Source of the DNA: Acidobacteriota bacterium
GTDB lineage: Bacteria > Acidobacteriota > Holophagae > Acanthopleuribacterales > Acanthopleuribacteraceae
DNA length: 64,000 bases
Assembly (NCBI GenBank): GCA_020637335.1
Contig: JACJWC010000010.1
Span: forward strand, 140,001 to 204,000
Direction: 5' to 3'
Positions within the stretch are counted from its first letter, which is position 1, and each line of letters begins with the position of its first letter. Under the pieces are notes generated by a model that worked only from the letters and a program-made list of their open reading frames with translations, had not been told where the DNA came from and searched no databases. The translations under genes were made by a program, and so were the position numbers. Of the stretch, positions 54,272 through 63,502 are shown in pieces.

Positions 54272-57200
54272 CGCTGTGCCATGAAAAAGCCCGGAGAACG
54301 GAAGGCCGCATTGCTGTCCCAACTGGATCCATTCCAGTACTGGCTGCCCTGCTTCCAGCGCCATTGGATGCGGGCCGGATCCAGAACCACATTGCTGGGA
54401 GCCAGATTGCCCATTTCCAGGTTCAGGCTGACCGGATCATTTACACTCGGGTTAATGCTCAACGCACTCGGTGAAGCCGTCAGGCTGAAACTGGTCAGGG
54501 CCGTCGGTAACACTCCAGGCTTGACAATCGTCACCCCGCAGGACGCATTGATCCACCGGCTTCCATCGCCAAACACATTGTATTTCACCGTCAGTCGCAA
54601 GGAGACCTGGTTTCGGTCGACCCAGAACGCATTGGTAAACTCGTTTTGCGGTATCCCCACCACGATTCGCGGTTGGGGCGATGCCTGAAAGGTCGACCCA
54701 TAAAAAAATGAAGAGCTTGAATTATACGGAAAATTGGAGCCCAAATAGCTGCTGACCCAGGAGGTTCCATTCCACTTTTTGCCTGTTTCAACATCTTCCC
54801 AGAGCCAAGCAAACCGATTCTCAGTTAGGGCAGGATTGGGAGCCAAGGGATTTGGCGTCAGGTTCAGGCTTAGGTTCATCGGACTCGACAGTGTGGAGTC
54901 CACAACGACGGTATTGGGATTGGGATTCACCACTAGGGTTTGCAGCGGCATGTACACACTAGACCCATTAAACACAACCCGGCTGGCCACCTTGGTTTGG
55001 CACAGCGCCGGCGCATTGTACAAGGGGTCTGGACTCAAATTCGGATCCCATTTCACAAATCGGATTTTCAAGTTGTATTCCGTGTTTTCCAGCCAATCAA
55101 TCGGCGGGGCGTCGCCCGGTTCACAGCTCACCCAATGATGGGTGTAAAAAAACTTTTCCCAGCCCCCACATGTACTCGAAATCCAGCGATTCAAATTCTC
55201 AAAGTCCAAGTTGATTGGTGTCCCGTTGACCGGTGTATTTGCGTTAACCGCTCGGATCTTTGGATTACCATTCACCTCGAACTCGGCCACCATATACCAG
55301 CTTCCCGGGTTTTCTGCCTCGTAAAAGGCCAAGTCCTCCTGACGGAAACGCGGAGTGACCCGTAAATTGGCAAAAGTACTACTCGTAAGGGGAAATTCTA
55401 CCCGATGTTGAAGGGGAAAAATTTGAGGAACTCCGCAGGCATCCCATAACCAACTACACCCGTTAATCGTTGTTGGTGGCGACACATAATTGAATGGCCA
55501 ACCAACTTCCGCAAGCGAGATTTCCGCATCGTTGGGTGCCCAATCACAGGGATTTTCCTGCCCCTGCGGATTTCCGTTGTAACGCAACCAAACAGTGTAA
55601 GGACCCTCATGATCATTGGGCGAAGCATTGTACATGTATCTCCTCCCCGACCGGTCGTCTTGTAAACCCATCAATTGCAGGATCGCCCCTTCATCATCCC
55701 GACCATAAAAATCCCGGCTTCCATCTCCTGCCCAAATATTTTTCAACTCTGTGAGGTAGTTCGTTTGGCATTTCGGAAATTCCACCAGTCCGTTCTCGTG
55801 AAAACGAGTTTCAAATGGGCTGGCTGATAGGCCAAACCCATCCCAAAAACCAGATCGGCTGGAATCCCCTAAAATCCAGTATTGATTTGAGGGAAACTGA
55901 GCTCTAAACCTATATTTGAACCCCAATTGGGTCGTAATACCTTTAATATTTTCTAATTCATTCCAAACCGGATTCGGGGTGAACCCTAGTAATCGCAGAC
56001 CAAAACTTTGCCCTGAAGTTTTCGAAAAACAGGCATAATCGATACTTGCTTCGGAAGCATTCGCCGTCAATTTCTTACTGTTATAAATTAAATTTACTTG
56101 ATCTCCGCCTTGGAACTCCATGTGGAAGTAGTTGCGGGTAGGTGCAAAGTCGCGGTAACTCTTGATGATCGAGGTCGCACTCGCGGGCATGCCATAGCCA
56201 TCCCAGCGTTTGCGGATGACCTGGATGTCCTGTTGGGTCGGGCTCGTGACCAGGCTGGCGGTCAGTTCCAGATCCGTATTGACCGGTCCTTGCGATTGAC
56301 CCTTCAGGTTGGCTCCGATCCGCACTTCCCAGCCATATTGGGCCGGGGCCTGCGAACCGTAATTCGTGGCATCGTGTAATCGGTCACCCACATTAGCCGC
56401 ATATCCGCCGTTATACGCGCGGAACTCCCGGGCCGTTGGCACCATCTGTTGCAACAACGGGTTGCTGCCTTCAAACAAACTGTGGCTGCGATAATAAAAC
56501 GCAACAGCGCCTGCCCGGATACTGGCTTCATCGACTTGGCTCAATAAAAGGTTCTGGCCATTCATCAATGCGCTCATCGTATTGCCCGCCGGCGGCACAT
56601 AGACCACCTGGCTGTTGGGCTGTTCGGACAGATAGGCATACACCCGGTAGGGTAAATCGCTTTCCACCAAACCCGTCGGACTTCCAAACCAACGGCTCAG
56701 ATCGTAACTTCCATTGCCCAATGTTGCGGTCAGGTTGGTCAGCGGGACGGCTTTGAAACGGAGGGTCACCAGACTTCCATCTGTTTCCTCGTGAACCAAC
56801 TCCAGGTTGAGGTACACCTTGGACATCGCCAACCCACTGCTTGAACTGTAAATTACTGTTTGTTGGAACTGTCGCGAGGGTAGACCCGTCTGCGGGTCCG
56901 GCAGAACCCGACCCAAACTGGCATCCATCGCCGCATGACCAAAATTCGTTACCCCTAACCCGGCCGTAAACGGATCCGTTAACACGAACCGACTCACCTG
57001 CGCCGTTGACGACAGCAACGTGGGGCTCTCTGTGTTGCGCAACATCACCCGAATCCCCCGTTCCGGCCGTCCGGACCCACTCACCAAATTCTTGGGATTA
57101 TTCAGGGTCAGGTTCAGGGTCGAGTTGGTCCCATTGAAGTTTAGGGTCTTGCTGTACCACGAGGCTGTCGCATTGAAACCCTGCCAGGCAGCGGCCGTTT

Positions 57201-59373
57201 GCCAAGTACTTCCATTCCAGTACTGGCCCGTTTCCTCATCCTGGAACGCAAACGCCCAATTCACCACGTTGGTCCGGCCTCGATCATCGAAGACCAGGTT
57301 TAAGGGCGCTGGACTGTTACCCACCAACGTGGTTGGCGGTACATATAGATTAATCGCCTCTGGATACTCAAATAGCACCGGGAACACATCTGATTCCACC
57401 CACACATTGGTCGAATCCTGATACGACAACTGCACATCGATCCCGCTGGGCCCTGCGCCCCAGAATTCCGGCCAACTGGATAAAGTCGCCCAATCCGACC
57501 AATTGAATTCAAAGGTCCAATCCTTATCGCAGCCTGGGTTCGTGTTCGGGCACGACCCATAAATCACCCGAATGCCCATTCCTGTGGTGAAAAACGGGTA
57601 ACTCAACGACCCGGTCTTGGTGATCCAAATCGGTTCCACCGGCCGGTTGGGGTTGTTCGACCACACTTCCTCCCAACGCGATCCGTTCCAATAGATCGGG
57701 TGGCTGGCATCGCTGCCACGCAGCTTCCAACTGAAGCGGATCTTGGAGTAATCGCTGACCACGGCCGTGCCCGTCATCACCCCGGTCACCTTGAGCCGGG
57801 CCGGCCCCGTTCCGTTCGGGTCCACCCGGAACGTCACCTGCTCCGGCACATCGTTAATCTTTTCAATGCGCATCATGCCTTGTTCCTGCACGGTCACACT
57901 GCCCACCTTCAGCGCTGGGGAGGACCCGATCTCGTTGTGCGCGGAAAGAAAGATGTCATACGGCACTTGTTGCCGCAACGGACTCGGCAGGGCATAACTG
58001 GTCCCGCTGATCACTTCGTCTTGCCAGTTCGGATTGAACCAACTCCCGTCAGGGGCCCGCAACCCCAGTCGGTAAGACGTCGCACCCACACTCGCTGCCC
58101 AACTGAACGTCGGCTGCGGATTGCTGATCGAACCCGTTGGATTGATATTCGCAGGAGCTGTTGGCGCCGCTTTCACATAGGTCCTTTGACCCTGATGCGC
58201 TTGGGCACTCAATCCTGCCCGGTTGGCGCTGTAGAGCATGACCCGATAGGTCACATTCGGTGTCATGGCCGGCGGCCGATAACTCGTACCCGTAATCACC
58301 TGTGTTGACCAGGTCGGGTTCAAAAAACTCCCATCTGGCTTCATCAACCCGATGCGATAGGATTCCGCAGCAGGCACCGACCACCAACGAATGTTTGGCG
58401 TTGCACTCGTCACGGTGTCACCGCCCATCAACCCCGTGGGTGTTGGCGGAGGGCCCAACTTCACATTTAACCGGACCGGGGCCGACCAAATCATGCTGCC
58501 TTGCCATAAGTAACCCACGCTGATTCGGATCTGCTTGTCCGCACCGTTCCAAAACCCAGTGCTGAATTGGCTCGGCGTTACCGCCAATTCAATCGCATTC
58601 ACATCAATCGTGTCATTGGCAAATAACCCTGCATTGTTACCAGATGGATACACGACCGTCGGCGTACTCGACCAGGCCGATCCGGTCCAGTACTGGCCCG
58701 TGGCCGCATCCTGCCAACGCCACGCCACATTCGCCAGCGGAACCTGGCTTTGGTGGGTTACCTGATAGGGCAGCTTGAGCTGCATCGCTTCACTCGTTCC
58801 CGGATACACCACCCACGTTTCCGGGTTGGGCTCAAAGGCAATCACTGAAGGATTCGGTGATCCAAAATACACATTCACTGGCGCCGATTGTTCTAAGTTG
58901 GTTGGCGAACGGTAATAACCCAATTTCACCTGAACGGTCTTGTTCAGGCTTGGCCCACCATCAATGGCCATTCCGCCAAAAAACGACTCTGGAAATGTTG
59001 CTCGGGGTAGGGCAAACACAGCCGTATTGCCGGCAATATAGGACGGACCCCAAAATGCCATCGCATTACTGTGGATGCGTTGCCAACTCACCGTTGAGGA
59101 CCATGCCGCACCATCCCAGTACTTTTCGCCCGACTGCCACTGCCATACATACTCCGTCGGATTGGGATTAAAAATCTGCTTATGAAGAAACTGGAACACA
59201 ACCTGGATATCGCCCACACCATCGGGGTCCACATCGACCGTTCCCGGCGTCACCGACTGGATCACCAAGGTATCCTTCGACCCTTCCGACCCTCCTTTGA
59301 TCTGGGCCATCAGCCCCGGCACCATCAGGCCCATCAAAACGATCCATTTCAATGTTCCAGTTAGCTTTTTCAT
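54268..59373 (-). CDS. Exported Fn3 and 'YW-x-G-x-x-W' repeat protein (N-terminal part of a split RHS gene)
   Basis: A 1701-aa frame with a signal peptide (MKKLTGTLKWIVLMGLMVPG). About six copies of a beta-rich module carry an aromatic signature such as QYWTGSAW, IYWNGSRW, QYWNGSTW and KKWNGTSW, each followed by a strand pair ending in phrases like FSTGFWNGADKQIRISVGY. Two fibronectin type III domains lie at about residues 320-500 (PNIRWWSVPAAESYRIGL and PTFSWAASVGATSYRLGL). The last module stops after GFFMAQR, while its second half is found in the next frame. The ATG at 59373 has GGAG 6 nt upstream. As part of a single protein it would form the export signal and stalk in front of the RHS cocoon. 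Confidence 0.75.
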   Translation of the reverse strand: MKKLTGTLKWIVLMGLMVPGLMAQIKGGSEGSKDTLVIQSVTPGTVDVDPDGVGDIQVVFQFLHKQIFNPNPTEYVWQWQSGEKYWDGAAWSSTVSWQRIHSNAMAFWGPSYIAGNTAVFALPRATFPESFFGGMAIDGGPSLNKTVQVKLGYYRSPTNLEQSAPVNVYFGSPNPSVIAFEPNPETWVVYPGTSEAMQLKLPYQVTHQSQVPLANVAWRWQDAATGQYWTGSAWSSTPTVVYPSGNNAGLFANDTIDVNAIELAVTPSQFSTGFWNGADKQIRISVGYLWQGSMIWSAPVRLNVKLGPPPTPTGLMGGDTVTSATPNIRWWSVPAAESYRIGLMKPDGSFLNPTWSTQVITGTSYRPPAMTPNVTYRVMLYSANRAGLSAQAHQGQRTYVKAAPTAPANINPTGSISNPQPTFSWAASVGATSYRLGLRAPDGSWFNPNWQDEVISGTSYALPSPLRQQVPYDIFLSAHNEIGSSPALKVGSVTVQEQGMMRIEKINDVPEQVTFRVDPNGTGPARLKVTGVMTGTAVVSDYSKIRFSWKLRGSDASHPIYWNGSRWEEVWSNNPNRPVEPIWITKTGSLSYPFFTTGMGIRVIYGSCPNTNPGCDKDWTFEFNWSDWATLSSWPEFWGAGPSGIDVQLSYQDSTNVWVESDVFPVLFEYPEAINLYVPPTTLVGNSPAPLNLVFDDRGRTNVVNWAFAFQDEETGQYWNGSTWQTAAAWQGFNATASWYSKTLNFNGTNSTLNLTLNNPKNLVSGSGRPERGIRVMLRNTESPTLLSSTAQVSRFVLTDPFTAGLGVTNFGHAAMDASLGRVLPDPQTGLPSRQFQQTVIYSSSSGLAMSKVYLNLELVHEETDGSLVTLRFKAVPLTNLTATLGNGSYDLSRWFGSPTGLVESDLPYRVYAYLSEQPNSQVVYVPPAGNTMSALMNGQNLLLSQVDEASIRAGAVAFYYRSHSLFEGSNPLLQQMVPTAREFRAYNGGYAANVGDRLHDATNYGSQAPAQYGWEVRIGANLKGQSQGPVNTDLELTASLVTSPTQQDIQVIRKRWDGYGMPASATSIIKSYRDFAPTRNYFHMEFQGGDQVNLIYNSKKLTANASEASIDYACFSKTSGQSFGLRLLGFTPNPVWNELENIKGITTQLGFKYRFRAQFPSNQYWILGDSSRSGFWDGFGLSASPFETRFHENGLVEFPKCQTNYLTELKNIWAGDGSRDFYGRDDEGAILQLMGLQDDRSGRRYMYNASPNDHEGPYTVWLRYNGNPQGQENPCDWAPNDAEISLAEVGWPFNYVSPPTTINGCSWLWDACGVPQIFPLQHRVEFPLTSSTFANLRVTPRFRQEDLAFYEAENPGSWYMVAEFEVNGNPKIRAVNANTPVNGTPINLDFENLNRWISSTCGGWEKFFYTHHWVSCEPGDAPPIDWLENTEYNLKIRFVKWDPNLSPDPLYNAPALCQTKVASRVVFNGSSVYMPLQTLVVNPNPNTVVVDSTLSSPMNLSLNLTPNPLAPNPALTENRFAWLWEDVETGKKWNGTSWVSSYLGSNFPYNSSSSFFYGSTFQASPQPRIVVGIPQNEFTNAFWVDRNQVSLRLTVKYNVFGDGSRWINASCGVTIVKPGVLPTALTSFSLTASPSALSINPSVNDPVSLNLEMGNLAPSNVVLDPARIQWRWKQGSQYWNGSSWDSNAAFRSPGFFMAQR
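54284..54288 (-). other. Apparent one-base frameshift at a T5 run
   Basis: On the minus strand GGGCTTTTTCATGG lies where the repeat domain passes from one frame to the other. One additional T would join both frames into a single reading of about 3,180 codons, giving GFFHGTAVSYPPG. The same module earlier in the protein reads SFFYGSTFQASPQ, which matches the joined version. Confidence 0.65.
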
Positions 59374-59441
59374 TGCGTTCTCCATTTGTTAATCAGGTCA
59401 TTGGGGTTCCGAATTGGGATAGCGGAACCTTCAGGTTTGAA

Positions 59442-60863
59442 TCAGGCCAATCGCCTTCGTATGCACAGGGCGAGGGTCATCAGCAGGGTTGTCAGGGCCA
59501 GCAAGCCCCAGGTTGAGAGGGTGGGTACGGTACGAGGCGGGAATACCACTTCGCGGATCACAGCTTCATCCGAGCAGTAGGCCTTGATTTGGACCGTTGT
59601 GCCCACCAGCGGTTCCGATGGGTAGACAAATCTACCGCTGGCATCGGTCCACAGGTCAGCCTGGCATTCATCACCAATTTGTAAGGCAAACAGGCTATTT
59701 GGATCCCCTTGGATGCGCAAATAAGGATCACCGCGTCGGGGAAATCCGGCAAAGTCCAAGCTGTAGGGGTCGCCAATGACCTCGGGTGAAACACTCACCC
59801 CAAAAAACGCTTCCGAGCCCACATCCAAAGGCGATCCCAGCAAGGGCGTTAACTGGCCTTGTGGGCTGACGGAAAAGGCGGACCGAAGCCCGTTCCCGCC
59901 CACAAACATTCGGTTTTCTTCATCAAAAGCCGCATAAATGGTTATGAAATCAATTCCCGTTTGATGCGGCGACCCAGGCGAAAGGCTTAAAAAACCATTC
60001 GGCCCTATCTGATACATCACAATGATTCGGGTTTCATAACCACCTACTGCAATCAGATTGCCTTTTCGAAATAACCAGATGCCGTCATTGGGTAAAGGGA
60101 AACTCGGGGTAGCCAGCGGGGTCAAACTGGAACCTTGCACGTGAAAGCTATAGACTTGGCCGCCCCCGACAACCGTAGCGTACAGGTATTGGCCATCCTC
60201 AGACAGCACCAACCCACGCCCATGGCCGGGCAAGGACGCCGCAAACGCCGGCGTACCCAATTCACCGGTGACCGGGTCAACCGCAATGCTGAGGATGCCA
60301 TCACCCTGGTAACAGTTGACAAACAAATTTGAGCCGTCCGGGCTCAAGGCCAGGGCCTGGGGTGCGTATCCGGTGTAAAGTTCCCCTAAAATCAAGGTTT
60401 GCGTTGGGGAAAAAGAACCATTCGTTTCGATTTGAAACACGGAAATTCCGTGATTAAAGACATTTGAACTGTAAAGTATCGGCTTTGAAGGATGTTTGGT
60501 TAGCCAAATGGGCGAGGTTTCCAAATTATTGGGTCCGAGTGGCAAATAATAGGGGAAATTGGGTAGTAACTCTAAATGGCCATCCAAAAAACGTCTGTAT
60601 CCATAAATCACACCTGGATTGGTGTGAGTCGTGTAAAGGAAGGGCCCCGGGTCTGTCACGGTAACGGAATGTTGGAATTCGAGGAAACCATTAGGTTCAG
60701 GCTGAGGATAGACACCATCTGGCAGGGCCCGGAACCCGCCACCATTGGCCAAGGCGACGTGAACCGAGCAATTGCGATACGGTCGGGTATCAGTGGAATA
60801 GACATAGGTCGTTCCTGCCCATACGGGAACCATACCCAACCCAAGAAGAATGATCGATTTCAT
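59442..60863 (-). CDS. IPTL-CTERM sorted beta-propeller protein
   Basis: A 473-aa exported protein with a signal peptide (MKSIILLGLGMVPVWA). The body is a seven-bladed propeller like lactonase/YVTN proteins: TYVYSTDTRPY, FLYTTHTNPGVIYGYRR, ALALSPDGSNLFVNCYQGDG, LVLSEDGQYLYATVVGGGQV. The end is VPTLSTWG, a hydrophobic helix and RRRLA, the exosortase H sorting signal. The ATG at 60863 has GGGAGG 8 nt upstream, which rules out the longer frame to 60950. It starts 1 nt after the preceding small gene and 68 nt before the Fn3/RHS gene, so it is in their operon. Confidence 0.85.
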   Translation of the reverse strand: MKSIILLGLGMVPVWAGTTYVYSTDTRPYRNCSVHVALANGGGFRALPDGVYPQPEPNGFLEFQHSVTVTDPGPFLYTTHTNPGVIYGYRRFLDGHLELLPNFPYYLPLGPNNLETSPIWLTKHPSKPILYSSNVFNHGISVFQIETNGSFSPTQTLILGELYTGYAPQALALSPDGSNLFVNCYQGDGILSIAVDPVTGELGTPAFAASLPGHGRGLVLSEDGQYLYATVVGGGQVYSFHVQGSSLTPLATPSFPLPNDGIWLFRKGNLIAVGGYETRIIVMYQIGPNGFLSLSPGSPHQTGIDFITIYAAFDEENRMFVGGNGLRSAFSVSPQGQLTPLLGSPLDVGSEAFFGVSVSPEVIGDPYSLDFAGFPRRGDPYLRIQGDPNSLFALQIGDECQADLWTDASGRFVYPSEPLVGTTVQIKAYCSDEAVIREVVFPPRTVPTLSTWGLLALTTLLMTLALCIRRRLA

Positions 60864-60864
60864 T

Positions 60865-61185
60865 TCAATGCCCTCCCTTGAGGCGGGCCAGTAAGGCAGC
60901 ATCCACCACCACTTCAATGGAAGCAGTTTCTGCTTGCAAATCAATTTCATTGGGCAGGTAAACTAAATCTGGAAAATGGCCCAGGGCCAAGCTCACCCGC
61001 GGGTAGCGCAGAGGGATTTTGATTTCCCCGTTTTCATCCGTTTGAGTAGTTTGGACCCCAATCGGTGATTCCACTCGAACCGAAATGCCCACCAAAGCGT
61101 GGCGCTGTTCATCCAGTAACCGAAGAGTCACCATTTTGGACTGGACGAATGGAGAAAACACAAGGAGAAAAGAGGACAAAAACAT
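60865..61185 (-). CDS. Small exported transthyretin-like (carboxypeptidase regulatory-like) domain protein
   Basis: A 106-aa protein with a signal peptide (MFLSSFLLVFSPFVQS) and one small beta domain. VTLRLLDEQRHALVGISVRV and TDENGEIKIPLRY are typical of the carboxypeptidase regulatory-like or transthyretin-like fold. The ATG at 61185 has GGAAG 7 nt upstream. It lies between the LRR protein and the IPTL-CTERM propeller with very short gaps. Such domains often serve as adhesive or structural modules; role here unknown. Confidence 0.7.
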   Translation of the reverse strand: MFLSSFLLVFSPFVQSKMVTLRLLDEQRHALVGISVRVESPIGVQTTQTDENGEIKIPLRYPRVSLALGHFPDLVYLPNEIDLQAETASIEVVVDAALLARLKGGH

Positions 61186-61201
61186 CAAATCACTTCCAGT
61201 T

Positions 61202-61221
61202 GGGGTGGGTTTCCCCACCCC
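61202..61221 (-). other. Intercistronic hairpin with GAAA tetraloop
   Basis: On the minus strand GGGGTGGG-GAAA-CCCACCCC is a perfect 8-bp stem with a stable tetraloop. It begins 10 nt after the stop of the LRR gene and ends 16 nt before the small transthyretin-like gene. No U-tract follows, so it may set mRNA stability or partial termination. Confidence 0.6.
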
Positions 61222-61231
61222 TGTTTATTGT

Positions 61232-63445
61232 TTAATCGCGGTCACTATTGGAACCGCAGGAAATGGGTCCGTAATTCTGGGTCAGATACTGAATCGCCGG
61301 CACCCTTTCTTTGAGATAGGTTAACCCAGCACAATCGTCTTGCGCCAAATTGTTATAAGTTACATTCACAGACGCATTTGACCGCAAGGGAAAACAGAAC
61401 CGCTGGGGGGAAATGATTTTGATGACTTCGGTTAAATCAAAAAGTTGATTGTGGGAGAGATCCAGGGCATCCAATACGGTTCCGCAGGAAAGTTGAACGG
61501 CTGAGTGGACACGGTTATTGGCTGCTATCAATGCTTTGAGCGATGTTGGAAAGGCCGGCAAAGCAGCCAATTCGTTATCACTCAGATTGATGGCTTCCAG
61601 GTGGGTTAACCCGGTAAGGGCGGGCATATGGGTAATGTGGTTTTGATTCAGATCCAAAGTTGTCAGATTGGGCAAGCTCAAGGCGGGTACATAGGACAAA
61701 TCATTGCCCGTCAGGTAGAGTTGGGTTATGGATGCCGGTAGTTTCGGGAACGTCGCCAATCCATTGAAACGAGCGTCCAAATAGGCCAATTGACCAAACC
61801 CGCTCAAGTCCGGCAATTGGGTGACCTGGTTATTGGCCATACTCAAAACCATTAGGTTGGGGAATTGATCAAGTCCGCTCAAATCAGCAATACCCTTGTT
61901 ACCGAGGTAGAGGTTGGAAATGTTGGTCAAGGGATCTGCCGGAATGGGTTCTGCAGGGTTCAAACCCAGCATGGCGGAGACGTACCCGCGGAATTGGGAA
62001 TCTGGAAAATCGGCAAAGGGGTATTTCAATTGCAACACCTGTTGGGTGCCGTCCGCGAAAATCACCTGCACGGCCACTCCACAGCGAAGTATTTCACCGG
62101 AAGCCAAGGGCACTAAATTGGATAAATCAAACGGAATATCGGTGGAGAGATGGGCTACTGTGTAAACGCCATTCAGATCGGGGCTACTCGAAAAAAGCGC
62201 TTTTTTCTCATTGACCAACAAATAGCTTTGCAGGGACGGATTAAGAATATCGGTGTAACTGGTCCCCAACACATCCTGAACCTGAATGTTGCTGAATTGG
62301 AATCCCGATGGCAGTTTGGCAAAAACCTCTATCCCTGAAACCGAACCTTCAACATCCACATTCACGGCATAACCGGAAGGTTGCAGGCTCACCCAAAAAT
62401 CACGCAGTTCGGCGGACGTCTGTTTGGAGGCCTTGGCCTTATTTCCCCAGCATACGTAGGCTTCCTGAAGGTCTTGGATATTGATCACCTCAGGCAGGGG
62501 TTCGGGTGATGGGGCCAAATTCATATGGGCATTCAAGGGGGTGACCAAGCTTGTGATCTCATTGACAATGGCTGCCAAGTCATTAACCCCTACGGAGGGG
62601 AAGGGTTCGGCAATTCCGGCCACCTGGGTACAGTAATCGACAATGCGCAATTCCATGGCCGGGCTAAAGTTGTTGGTCTCATTAGCTTCAACCACGGTGT
62701 TGGGTGCATCCGCTTCTGCGTAGAGGTAATAAGTTCCGAGCGGTTCGGTGGGCACGAAGGAAAGCACACACTCAAAGGTATCGTTCACGCCCAATTGCGG
62801 AACGGCACTTTCAAGACCGACCAACAAATCGCTGGGGCTCGGCATCACAGAGGAGGTGGACAGATAGTAACGGGTGGTACTTGGGGCAGCCTGGGTTGAT
62901 GCACCTGCGGACCAATCCTGGTTTTCAACAGTCACCCGAATTTCCACCGGGTCGCCTGCCAGAATGCCGTTGTGCGGGGGATTGACCACCGATGAAATCA
63001 CCAAATCGGGATAACGAACTGTGATTTCCTGAGAAACATTACAATTATTACTGGGATTGCTATCGGAATTGGTGATTTTGGCCACGGCATACACCAGGTT
63101 GTCGCCCGGTTCGCCCTCCAAGGGGAATTGCACGTCATAATCAATTCCCACGTCTACTTTTGTCAGAGTAGTTACCCAATAATTTGGTGGTGTTACACCC
63201 GAACAATTGGGGTCATGGGACTTGTATCCGATAACCTCAACATTAGAAACGCTTTGACCGGGTGTTCCATTCAACCGCAGGGTAACGGTAACAGTGGTGC
63301 TACCCCCCACATCAATAGATAGGCTGTCGGCCATTACGCTAACGACTTGGAGGTCCTGGGCAAGCATGGGCAGGCCCACGAACAGGAACAGCCACGCTGC
63401 ATTCGCGCGCCTTGTGGAAAAAAATTTTAGGGTACTTTGAAACAT
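61232..63445 (-). CDS. Exported CARDB and leucine-rich-repeat protein
   Basis: A 737-aa exported protein with a signal peptide (residues about 12-30, AAWLFLFVGLPMLAQ). Two adhesion-like beta domains follow: one at about 31-145 and a CARDB domain at about 146-270 (DLVISSVVNPPHNGILAGD, then YAEADAPNTVVEANETNNFS). A middle region of about 200 aa has no clear match. Leucine-rich repeats occupy about 490-690 (LYLGNKGIADLSGLDQFPNL, LDLNQNHITHMPALTGL, INLSDNELAALPAFPTSL). The ATG at 63445 has GGAG 7 nt upstream. No sorting signal or anchor is seen at the C-terminus. Probably a secreted or surface binding protein. Confidence 0.85.
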   Translation of the reverse strand: MFQSTLKFFSTRRANAAWLFLFVGLPMLAQDLQVVSVMADSLSIDVGGSTTVTVTLRLNGTPGQSVSNVEVIGYKSHDPNCSGVTPPNYWVTTLTKVDVGIDYDVQFPLEGEPGDNLVYAVAKITNSDSNPSNNCNVSQEITVRYPDLVISSVVNPPHNGILAGDPVEIRVTVENQDWSAGASTQAAPSTTRYYLSTSSVMPSPSDLLVGLESAVPQLGVNDTFECVLSFVPTEPLGTYYLYAEADAPNTVVEANETNNFSPAMELRIVDYCTQVAGIAEPFPSVGVNDLAAIVNEITSLVTPLNAHMNLAPSPEPLPEVINIQDLQEAYVCWGNKAKASKQTSAELRDFWVSLQPSGYAVNVDVEGSVSGIEVFAKLPSGFQFSNIQVQDVLGTSYTDILNPSLQSYLLVNEKKALFSSSPDLNGVYTVAHLSTDIPFDLSNLVPLASGEILRCGVAVQVIFADGTQQVLQLKYPFADFPDSQFRGYVSAMLGLNPAEPIPADPLTNISNLYLGNKGIADLSGLDQFPNLMVLSMANNQVTQLPDLSGFGQLAYLDARFNGLATFPKLPASITQLYLTGNDLSYVPALSLPNLTTLDLNQNHITHMPALTGLTHLEAINLSDNELAALPAFPTSLKALIAANNRVHSAVQLSCGTVLDALDLSHNQLFDLTEVIKIISPQRFCFPLRSNASVNVTYNNLAQDDCAGLTYLKERVPAIQYLTQNYGPISCGSNSDRD

Positions 63446-63502
63446 GTTTGTTCTCCTTCAAACGGATCTTGAGTTCAAATCAAGAAATCTATTGGATTGG
63501 AA

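Noticed and set aside
54284..54288. Classical programmed -1 frameshift site
   Set aside because: The sequence does not fit a canonical X-XXY-YYZ heptamer in the zero frame (it reads C-TTT-TTC) and no stimulatory structure was evident. A homopolymer indel is simpler.
59401..59427. Inverted repeat GGTTCCG/CGGAACC between the IPTL-CTERM propeller and the Fn3 gene as a terminator
   Set aside because: The loop is long (11 nt) and there is no U-tract, so it would not separate the two genes.
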